A program made the position numbers and the translations under genes. DNA of 64,000 bases, from the NCBI RefSeq assembly GCF_039673065.1, contig NZ_JBDJKW010000001.1, forward strand, positions 434,001 to 498,000, written 5' to 3'. Below, one piece after another: positions 58,281 to 64,000 of this stretch (positions are counted from its first letter, which is position 1; each line of letters starts with the position of its first letter). Source of the DNA: Allobosea sp039673065. Lineage in GTDB: Bacteria > Pseudomonadota > Alphaproteobacteria > Rhizobiales > Beijerinckiaceae. Below the pieces are notes generated by a model, which searched no databases, was not told the DNA's origin, and was given only the letters and a program-made list of their open reading frames with translations.

Positions 58281-58305
58281 CCGCCGCGCTTTTCCGGCGC
58301 GGCGG
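58281..58305 (+). other. Hairpin after dctP
   Basis: CCGCCGCGC (58281-58289) pairs perfectly with GCGCGGCGG (58297-58305) around a 7-base loop, between dctP and the racemase-type gene. No T-run: more likely a stabilising or partial terminator that keeps dctP mRNA more abundant. Confidence 0.5.
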
Positions 58306-58330
58306 GGCCGGCGGACGCGAACGGGACGAC

Positions 58331-59011
58331 ATGACCCTCGGCGTTCTGATGCTGGATACCGGCTTCCGGCGTTTCCCCGGCGATATCGGGGCGCCGGAAA
58401 GCTTTTCGGGGCCCGTGATCTTCGAGCGCGTCCCGCAGGCGACCGCGCGCCGCATCGTCGGCATCGCCGATGACGGCTTTCTCGCGCCTTTCCTCGCCGC
58501 CGGCGAGCGGCTCGTCGCCCGCGGCGCCACCGCCATCACCACCTCCTGCGGCTTCCTGATCGCCTACCAAGCGGCGCTGGCCGCGCATCTGCCCGTGCCG
58601 GTCGCCACCAGCTCGCTGCTGCTGATCCCGATGCTGGCGCAGGCGCTGCCGCCCGGCCGGCGGGTCGGCGTGCTGACCTTCTCTCGCATGGGCCTCTCGG
58701 CGGCGCATCTCGCTGCGTCCGGCGCCGCCGCCGACACGCCCGTCGCCGGCCTGCCGGATGCGGGCGTCTTCCGCAGCGCCATCCTCGAGGAGCCCTGCGC
58801 CGACGGGTTCGCCGCCCGCGAGGCGGAGGCGGTCGACGCGGCGCGTGCGCTCGTCGCCGCCGCGCCGGAGATCGGCGCCATCGTGCTCGAATGCACCAAT
58901 CTCTCGCCGCACCGCGCCGCGATCGCGGCCGCGACCGGCCGGCCCGCTTACGACCTCTGGCCGCTGGTCGGCATGATCACCCAAGGACGGACCCGCGATG
59001 TCAGATGCTGA
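58331..59011 (+). CDS. Asp/Glu/hydantoin racemase-family protein
   Basis: 226 residues. The cysteine pair of the family is present: Cys73 in ITTSCGFL and Cys188 in IVLECTNLSPH, the usual two acid/base residues of cofactor-independent racemases. It resembles the aspartate/glutamate racemase-like branch that often accompanies hydantoinases. It lies downstream of the TRAP genes and overlaps the regulator gene by 14 bases. The substrate is probably an amino acid or hydantoin stereoisomer; inferred. Confidence 0.88.
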   Translation: MTLGVLMLDTGFRRFPGDIGAPESFSGPVIFERVPQATARRIVGIADDGFLAPFLAAGERLVARGATAITTSCGFLIAYQAALAAHLPVPVATSSLLLIPMLAQALPPGRRVGVLTFSRMGLSAAHLAASGAAADTPVAGLPDAGVFRSAILEEPCADGFAAREAEAVDAARALVAAAPEIGAIVLECTNLSPHRAAIAAATGRPAYDLWPLVGMITQGRTRDVRC

Positions 59012-59534
59012 CCCGAAGCCCGCCCCCACGGGCCTGGGCCCGATCGTCTCCTCCGGGCACCTCGCCTCGGGCGCCATGCCGGCGCTCTCGGAGTTCGAAT
59101 TCGCCCTGTCGATGACGGTGCACGCCTTCCATCGCTGGATCGTGCGCGGCATGACCGCGTCCGGCCTGCCCGAGCTGACCCCGATGGACGTGCTCGTGCT
59201 CCACAACGTCAACCATCGCGGCAAGGCCAAGCGCCTCGCCGACATCTGCCTGATCCTCAACATCGAAGACACGCATCTGGTGAACTACGCCCTGAAGAAG
59301 CTGGAGCGGCAGGGCCTCGTCACCAGCCGTCGCAAGGGCAAGGAGAAGATCGTCGCGATCACCCCCACCGGCGAGGAAGCGTGCAGCCGCTATGCCGGCA
59401 TCCGCGAGCAGATCCTGGTGAAGTCCGTGCTGGCCTCCGGCATCGATCCGGGACGACTCTCGGAGATCGCCGCGGCGATGCGCTCGCTGTCCGGCCAGTA
59501 CGACCAGGCGGCCCGCGCCGCGGCCAGCCTCTAG
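58998..59534 (+). CDS. MarR-type winged-helix transcriptional regulator
   Basis: 178 residues. The winged helix-turn-helix (about 60-125) contains LTPMDVLVLHNVNHRGKAKRLADICLILN, YALKKLERQGLVTSRRKGKEKIVAITPTGEE, the pattern of MarR-related winged-helix proteins. It starts inside the racemase gene, so it belongs to the same transcript. It is the likely local regulator of the hydantoinase/TRAP cluster, possibly binding the palindrome at 55123-55141. Confidence 0.9.
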   Translation: MSDADPKPAPTGLGPIVSSGHLASGAMPALSEFEFALSMTVHAFHRWIVRGMTASGLPELTPMDVLVLHNVNHRGKAKRLADICLILNIEDTHLVNYALKKLERQGLVTSRRKGKEKIVAITPTGEEACSRYAGIREQILVKSVLASGIDPGRLSEIAAAMRSLSGQYDQAARAAASL

Positions 59535-59655
59535 CGCCGCTCACGCCCCGCAGCCGGTGCGTCCGGCCCTTGCGTCAACATGGCTTGCGGAGACCGGGGC
59601 GCCGGGCCAAGACAGGCATCTCGCCACTCTTGGTCACTCTTGGCTCGTCAGGTCG

Positions 59656-60552
59656 ATGGCTCCCCGCAACGCCTCCCTTGCCGGCATCATGATGATGCTG
59701 ATCGGCATCCTGCTGTTCTCGATCAACGACGTGATGGGGAAATGGCTCGTCGCCACCTACACGGTCGGGCAGGTGCTGCTGCTGCGCAGCGCCGCCGCCC
59801 TCGTGGTGATCGCCCCCTTCGTCGTCAGGCAGGGCCTGTCGCGCACGCTGCGGCCTGAGCGGCCGGGCCTGCAATTGCTGCGCGTGCTGCTCGGCTCCTG
59901 CGAGGTCGCGCTGTTCTACTGGGCGGTGTCCTATCTGCCGCTGGCCGACACGATGACGATCTGGCTGGCCGCCCCGGTCTGGGCTGTGGTGCTGGCCGCG
60001 GTGCTCCTCGGCGAGAAAGTCGATGCCGGGCGCTGGCTCGCCGCAGTCGCCGGCTTCGTCGGCGTCGCCATCGCGCTCAACCCGTCGGGGCAGAGCCTGT
60101 CCATGCCGGCGATCATCGCCGTGGTTGGCAGCCTCTCCTTCGCGGCGCTGATGATCACCGGCCGCCAGCTCAAGGGCACGCCCGACGTGACGCTGGTCGC
60201 CTGGCAGACGCTCGGCGCGCTGGTCATGGGCCTGATCCTGCTGCCCTTCGGCTGGGTCACGCCGACGCTGGCCGACACCGCCCTGCTCGCTTTGCTCGGG
60301 ATCGTCGCCATGGTGGCGCATCTGTGCGTCACGCGCTCGCTCAAGCTCGCCGAGGCCTCGGTGGTCGTGCCCTACCAGTACACGCTGATCGTCTGGGCAC
60401 TGGTCTTCGGCTGGCTGGTCTTCAACGACTGGCCGACGCCGTCCATGCTGGTCGGTGCGGCGCTGATCGTCGCCGCCGGCTTGGCGCTGATGGTGCTGGA
60501 GCGCCGCAGCAGCGCCCCGGCCGAGGCGACGCAGCCGGTCGAGCCCGGCTGA
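59656..60552 (+). CDS. EamA/DMT-family transporter
   Basis: 298 residues with ten predicted membrane helices in two EamA repeats (about 8-140 and 150-285). The first repeat has LLFSINDVMGKWLVATYTVGQVLLLRSAAAL and the second SLSFAALMITGRQLKGTP and ASVVVPYQYTLIVWALVFGWLVF. Probably exports or imports an amino acid or metabolite. It follows the catabolic cluster after 121 bases; a shared role is possible but unsupported. Confidence 0.92.
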   Translation: MAPRNASLAGIMMMLIGILLFSINDVMGKWLVATYTVGQVLLLRSAAALVVIAPFVVRQGLSRTLRPERPGLQLLRVLLGSCEVALFYWAVSYLPLADTMTIWLAAPVWAVVLAAVLLGEKVDAGRWLAAVAGFVGVAIALNPSGQSLSMPAIIAVVGSLSFAALMITGRQLKGTPDVTLVAWQTLGALVMGLILLPFGWVTPTLADTALLALLGIVAMVAHLCVTRSLKLAEASVVVPYQYTLIVWALVFGWLVFNDWPTPSMLVGAALIVAAGLALMVLERRSSAPAEATQPVEPG

Positions 60553-60681
60553 GCCGCGCCTGGGGCGGGTCCGCGCCGGAGGCCCCTGCAACGAAAGCGC
60601 GCCGGTGGGGGTAGCCTCGCGGCGCGCGACAGGTCAAAAAGCCCCGCCCCCCAGTGAATGGCGGCGGGCGGGAGGACAGAT

Positions 60682-61815
60682 ATGGCGACGATCAACTACC
60701 TGACCACGATCCAGTTCGGCTTCGGCGAGCTCAAGGCCATCGCGGCCGGGCTCGAGGATCTCAAGGTCTCGCGCCCGCTGATCGTCACCGACCGTGGCCT
60801 GGCGGCGACCGACATCGTCGAGCAGCTGCGCGCCGCGGCGCCGGCACTCGGCAACGCCGCCATCTTCGCCGACACCCCGACCAACCCGACAGAGGAGGCC
60901 GTCGAGGCCGCTCTGGCGGTCTATCGCGAGAATGGCTGCGACAGCCTGGTCGCGATCGGCGGCGGCTCGCCAATCGACCTCGCCAAGGGCGTCGCCCTGC
61001 TCGCCGGCCATGACGGCCCGCTCGAGACCTATGCGGCGATTCTCGGCGGCATCCCGAAGATCACCGCCAAGGTCGCGCCGGTGATCGCGGTGCCGACCAC
61101 CGCCGGCACCGGCAGCGAGGTCGGCCGCGCCGCGCTGATCACGCTGAAGGACGGCCGCAAGCTCGGGTTCATCTCCGGCCACCTCATTCCCAAGCTGGCG
61201 ATCTGCGACCCCGAGCTGACGCTCGGCCTGCCCGCCGGCCTCACCGCCGCCACCGGCATGGACGCGGTCACCCACTGCATCGAGACCTATCTCAGCCCGC
61301 GCGACAATCCGGTCGCCGAGTCGATCGCCCTCGACGGGCTGAAGCGCGCGGTCGCCCATATCGAGCGCGCCGTCGCCGACGGCTCCGACCGCGAGGCCCG
61401 CAAGGAAATGCTGATGGCCGCGCTGCAGGGCGGCCTGACCTTCCAGAAGGGGCTGGGCGCCGTCCACGCGCTCTCCCACCCGCTCGGCGGCCTCAAGGAC
61501 GTCTCGCTGCATCACGGCACGCTGAACGCCGTGCTGCTGCCGGCGGTGCTGCGCTTCAACGCGCCCTCCGCCGAGGCGAAATACGCCGAGATCCGCCGCA
61601 CGCTCGGCCTCGCCCCCGATGCCGACCTGGCCGCGTGGATCGCCGGGCTGACCGCGCGCCTCGGCCTGCCGGCAACGCTGACGCAGATGGGCGTGCCGCG
61701 GTCCGTCATCCCCGCCATTGCCGAGGCCGCGACCAAGGACCATTCCAGCGCCTCCAACCCGCGCCAGGCCAGCGCGGCCGACTATGCCTCGATGCTCGAG
61801 GCCTCCTTCGGCTGA
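60682..61815 (+). CDS. Iron-containing (group III) alcohol dehydrogenase
   Basis: 377 residues from ATG 60682, with GGAGGA upstream. The NAD-binding GGGSPIDLAKG, the PTTAGTGSEVGRAALIT block and the metal ligands in MDAVTHCIETYLSP (Asp, His), VHALSHPLGG (His) and LHHGTLNAVLLP (His) are all present. It oxidises an alcohol or reduces an aldehyde or keto acid; relatives act on 4-hydroxybutyrate, lactaldehyde or maleylacetate. The substrate is not clear. Confidence 0.93.
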   Translation: MATINYLTTIQFGFGELKAIAAGLEDLKVSRPLIVTDRGLAATDIVEQLRAAAPALGNAAIFADTPTNPTEEAVEAALAVYRENGCDSLVAIGGGSPIDLAKGVALLAGHDGPLETYAAILGGIPKITAKVAPVIAVPTTAGTGSEVGRAALITLKDGRKLGFISGHLIPKLAICDPELTLGLPAGLTAATGMDAVTHCIETYLSPRDNPVAESIALDGLKRAVAHIERAVADGSDREARKEMLMAALQGGLTFQKGLGAVHALSHPLGGLKDVSLHHGTLNAVLLPAVLRFNAPSAEAKYAEIRRTLGLAPDADLAAWIAGLTARLGLPATLTQMGVPRSVIPAIAEAATKDHSSASNPRQASAADYASMLEASFG

Positions 61816-61835
61816 GGCCGGATCGAAAAGCCACA

Positions 61836-61870
61836 GCCGCCGCCGGTCCGCGCCGGCGGCGGCCATTTGT
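61836..61870 (+). terminator. Terminator of the alcohol dehydrogenase gene
   Basis: GCCGCCGCCGG (61836-61846) pairs perfectly with CCGGCGGCGGC (61853-61863) around a 6-base loop, followed by CATTTGT. Confidence 0.7.
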
Positions 61871-61939
61871 CTTGACCGCGACTCCCGCCCCCGCCATCGT
61901 GCCGGCAACGGATTCCCTCCCCCGCACGAGGCCTTCTCC

Positions 61940-62398
61940 ATGCGCCGCCTCCCGCTGCTGACCACGTTCGCCGCCGCGCTCTGCCTGGCCGTCGTTGCCG
62001 CGCAGGCCGCCGGCACCCGCGCCGTCCACCCGGCGGACCGGGCCGAGAACCGCATCATCCCGATGTATGGCCATCTCCCGGCCTGCGAGGATCCGGCAGT
62101 GCTCGGCGAGATCTCCAATTCGTTCAATTCGCGCGAGGCCAAGTTCTGGGGCCCGCTGCGCGCGATCTCCTTCGACAGCGTCCGCCCGATCGCCTGGCGC
62201 CCCTGGGGCGACGACCTGATCCCGCGCCGCTTCTGCACCGCCCGGATGATGACGAATGAGGGCGTGCTCCGCCGCGTCGACTATTCGGTGCGCGAGAATC
62301 TCGGCTTCCTCGGCTTGACCTGGAACGTCAACTGGTGCGTCTCCGGGCTCGACCCGCTGCGTAGCTACGCGCCCGACTGCAAGATGGCCCGCCCCTGA
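61940..62398 (+). CDS. Exported protein of unknown function
   Basis: 152 residues. MRRLPLLTTFAAALCLAVVAAQA is a Sec signal peptide. The mature part has four cysteines (PACEDP, RFCTARM, NWCVSG, PDCKM), probably two disulfides, and conserved-looking ISNSFNSREAKFW and PWGDDLIPRRFCTARM. I recall similar small proteins in many Rhizobiales but know no function. RNase T2 follows after 17 bases, so they may be cotranscribed. Confidence 0.8.
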   Translation: MRRLPLLTTFAAALCLAVVAAQAAGTRAVHPADRAENRIIPMYGHLPACEDPAVLGEISNSFNSREAKFWGPLRAISFDSVRPIAWRPWGDDLIPRRFCTARMMTNEGVLRRVDYSVRENLGFLGLTWNVNWCVSGLDPLRSYAPDCKMARP

Positions 62399-62415
62399 GC
62401 CGTATCGCCCGCGCC

Positions 62416-63084
62416 ATGCGCCTCGGCCGCCTCGCCCTCCTGCTCGCGACGCTGCTCGCTGTAGCCACGCCGGCTTCCGCACAGCGCGACCGGCGCGGCG
62501 GCTCGCCCGGCAATTTCGACTTTTACGTGCTGGCCCTGTCCTGGACGCCGGGTTTCTGCGCGCTCGGTGGCGACGAGCGGCGCGATGCGCGCGAGCAATG
62601 CGCCGACGGCACCGGGCTGGGCTTCGTCGTCCACGGGCTCTGGCCGCAATACGAGCGCGGCTTTCCCAGCGATTGCAGCGCCTTCGAGCGCTCGCCCTCG
62701 CGCATCGCCATGCGCGAGGCGGACGGGCTGTTCCCCTCGGAGGGCCTCGCCCGCTACCAGTGGCGCAAGCATGGCACCTGCTCGGGCTCCAGCCCCGCCG
62801 CCTATTTCGCCGATGTCCGCAAGGCCCGCGACAAGATCGCGATTCCGCCGCTGCTGACGAGCGTCGAGCGCGACCGCACGCTCGACCCGATGGCGATCGA
62901 GCGCGCCTTCACCGAGGCCAATCCCGGCTTGCGCCCGGACATGATGGCTGTGGCCTGCCGGCGCGGGACGCTGCAGGAGGTCCGCATCTGCCTGACCCGC
63001 GATCTGCGCGGCTTCCGCAGCTGCCCCGAGGTCGACCGGGCCGGCTGCCGTACGCGCGACCTGCGCGTCGACTCGATCCGCTGA
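62416..63084 (+). CDS. Ribonuclease T2-family protein
   Basis: 222 residues with a Sec signal (MRLGRLALLLATLLAVATPASA). It has active-site block CAS I FVVHGLWPQY with His73 and block CAS II YQWRKHGTC with His119, and seven cysteines in the mature part. In typical T2 enzymes CAS II reads HEWxKHGTC; here the His-Glu pair is Tyr-Gln, so the acid that helps catalysis is changed. It probably still degrades RNA in the periplasm, but activity may be altered. Confidence 0.9.
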   Translation: MRLGRLALLLATLLAVATPASAQRDRRGGSPGNFDFYVLALSWTPGFCALGGDERRDAREQCADGTGLGFVVHGLWPQYERGFPSDCSAFERSPSRIAMREADGLFPSEGLARYQWRKHGTCSGSSPAAYFADVRKARDKIAIPPLLTSVERDRTLDPMAIERAFTEANPGLRPDMMAVACRRGTLQEVRICLTRDLRGFRSCPEVDRAGCRTRDLRVDSIR

Positions 63085-63090
63085 GCCAAG

Positions 63091-63942
63091 ATGAACTACC
63101 GCCACGGCTTCCATGCGGGCAATTTCGCCGACGTGCTCAAGCATGTCGTGCTGGCCCGCATCCTCCTGCACCTCGCGGCCAAGGACAAACCCTACCGCCT
63201 GATCGATACCCATGCCGGGGCCGGCCGCTATGATCTCGGCTCGGACGAGGCACTGCGCACCCATGAATGGCGGGACGGCGTCGCGCGGCTCGCCCAGTCG
63301 CCTCTGGCACCGGCCGTCGAGGAGCTGCTGGCACCCTGGCGCGAGGCCGTCGCCGCCGCCCGCGAGGCACACGGCTCCTCCGCCTATCCCGGCTCGCCCT
63401 GGATCTGCCGCCACGCCATGCGCGCCGAGGACCGGCTGATCGCGGCCGAGCTGCACGACAACACCTTCCGCAAGCTCAGCGAGGCGCTCGGGCGCGACCG
63501 GCGCTGCAAGGCGCTGGAGATCGACGGCTGGACGGCGCTGCGCGCCAATGTCCCGCCCAAGGAGCGTCGCGGCCTGGTGCTGATCGACCCGCCCTTCGAG
63601 GAGCGCGACGAGTTCGCCACCATGGCGCAGGCGGTGATCGAGGCCCATCGTAAATGGGCGAGCGGCATCTACGCCCTGTGGTATCCGCTGAAGGATCGCG
63701 ACGGCGCCGAGGCGATGCTCGACGCGCTGCTGGAGGCGGGCATCGGCCGGCTGCTGCGGCTGGAGATCGAGGTCGACCGGCCGGAGGCCGCCGGCGGGCT
63801 CGGCGCCACCGGCATGCTGCTGATCAACCCGCCCTGGCGCCTCGCGGAGGAGGCGCAGATTCTCCTGCCGGCGCTGGCGGAACGGCTCGCCCAGGGCCCG
63901 CGTCCGCGCTATCGATGCGAGCCGATCCGCCCGGACGGCTGA
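63091..63942 (+). CDS. rlmJ: 23S rRNA (adenine2030-N6)-methyltransferase
   Basis: Methylates A2030 of 23S rRNA. 283 residues. The family start MNYRHGFHAGNFADVLKHVVL is intact. The SAM region is LIDTHAGAGRYDLGS, and the N6-methyltransferase catalytic motif is DPPFE (RGLVLIDPPFEERDEF). The C-terminal ALWYPLKDR and GMLLINPPW are conserved. It follows RNase T2 after 6 bases. Confidence 0.96.
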   Translation: MNYRHGFHAGNFADVLKHVVLARILLHLAAKDKPYRLIDTHAGAGRYDLGSDEALRTHEWRDGVARLAQSPLAPAVEELLAPWREAVAAAREAHGSSAYPGSPWICRHAMRAEDRLIAAELHDNTFRKLSEALGRDRRCKALEIDGWTALRANVPPKERRGLVLIDPPFEERDEFATMAQAVIEAHRKWASGIYALWYPLKDRDGAEAMLDALLEAGIGRLLRLEIEVDRPEAAGGLGATGMLLINPPWRLAEEAQILLPALAERLAQGPRPRYRCEPIRPDG

Positions 63943-63970
63943 TGGTCCCCGCCAGAGAACGAGTGTGCCG

Positions 63971-64000
63971 ATGTTGACCCTGCGCTCCTCCCCCGCCTCG
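63971..64000 (+). CDS. Probable glutathione S-transferase, first ten codons only
   Basis: ATG 63971 opens MLTLRSSPAS, the usual N-terminal strand of a GST subgroup (MLTLRSSPxSPF...), where the next residues would hold the glutathione-activating site. The rest lies outside the window, so the call is tentative. Confidence 0.45.
   Translation, partial: MLTLRSSPAS

Overview
The window is a 64 kb stretch of high-GC (high sixties percent by eye), densely coding chromosome from an alphaproteobacterium, most likely of the order Hyphomicrobiales and possibly Bosea or a close relative. The grounds are the gene set and order (trxB next to an LsrB/VtlR-type LysR gene, dapF-mtaB, ffh-rpsP-rimM, rplS-leuC-leuD, ELM1, an EF-G paralogue), the codon bias, and many twin-arginine signal peptides. 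The genus is an inference. I found no rRNA, tRNA, insertion sequence, prophage, CRISPR array or replication origin.

Left part (1-15.2 kb): the 5' end of a zinc-type G3E GTPase gene under a clear Zur box, then carB, greA, a MarC-family membrane protein, an Lrp/AsnC regulator, an ELM1-family gene, trxB and the LysR gene lsrB/vtlR. The 600-base gap after lsrB holds a promoter, two C-rich anti-Shine-Dalgarno stretches and a strong terminator, the arrangement expected of an AbcR-type small RNA. Then come an alkylguanine methyltransferase, msrP, leuB, a methyltransferase with a disturbed 5' end, a Rid-family protein and a lytic transglycosylase with a CtrA-like site upstream.

Middle (15.4-45 kb): small membrane and exported proteins, a sugar dehydrogenase, a Bug-type binding protein, an aminotransferase, and the translation/secretion block ffh - small unknown gene - rpsP - rimM - HAD phosphatase, with a catB acetyltransferase set between hairpins before trmD. 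Next are a CAP-domain lipoprotein, a LysE-type exporter that seems to start at ATT, dapF-mtaB, an acyl-CoA ligase, an EF-G paralogue without the usual catalytic histidine, rplS, a Balon/baeRF-type candidate ribosome hibernation factor, and leuC and leuD separated by two small genes.

Right part (45-64 kb): a DUF1800/DUF1501 pair, a RecD-like helicase, a chemoreceptor, a short-chain dehydrogenase, and a likely catabolic locus: fused hydantoinase/oxoprolinase facing a TRAP transporter (dctQMP), a hydantoin/Asp-Glu racemase-type gene and a MarR-type regulator. The shared upstream region has a consensus promoter and a palindrome. The window ends with an EamA transporter, an iron-type alcohol dehydrogenase, RNase T2, rlmJ and the first codons of a probable glutathione S-transferase.

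How the genes work together: one theme is translation and secretion (ffh, rpsP, rimM, trmD, rplS, mtaB, rlmJ, greA, EF-G paralogue, candidate hibernation factor). A second is amino-acid and nucleotide synthesis (carB, leuB, leuC, leuD, dapF, aminotransferase). A third is uptake and use of small acids, amides or hydantoins.
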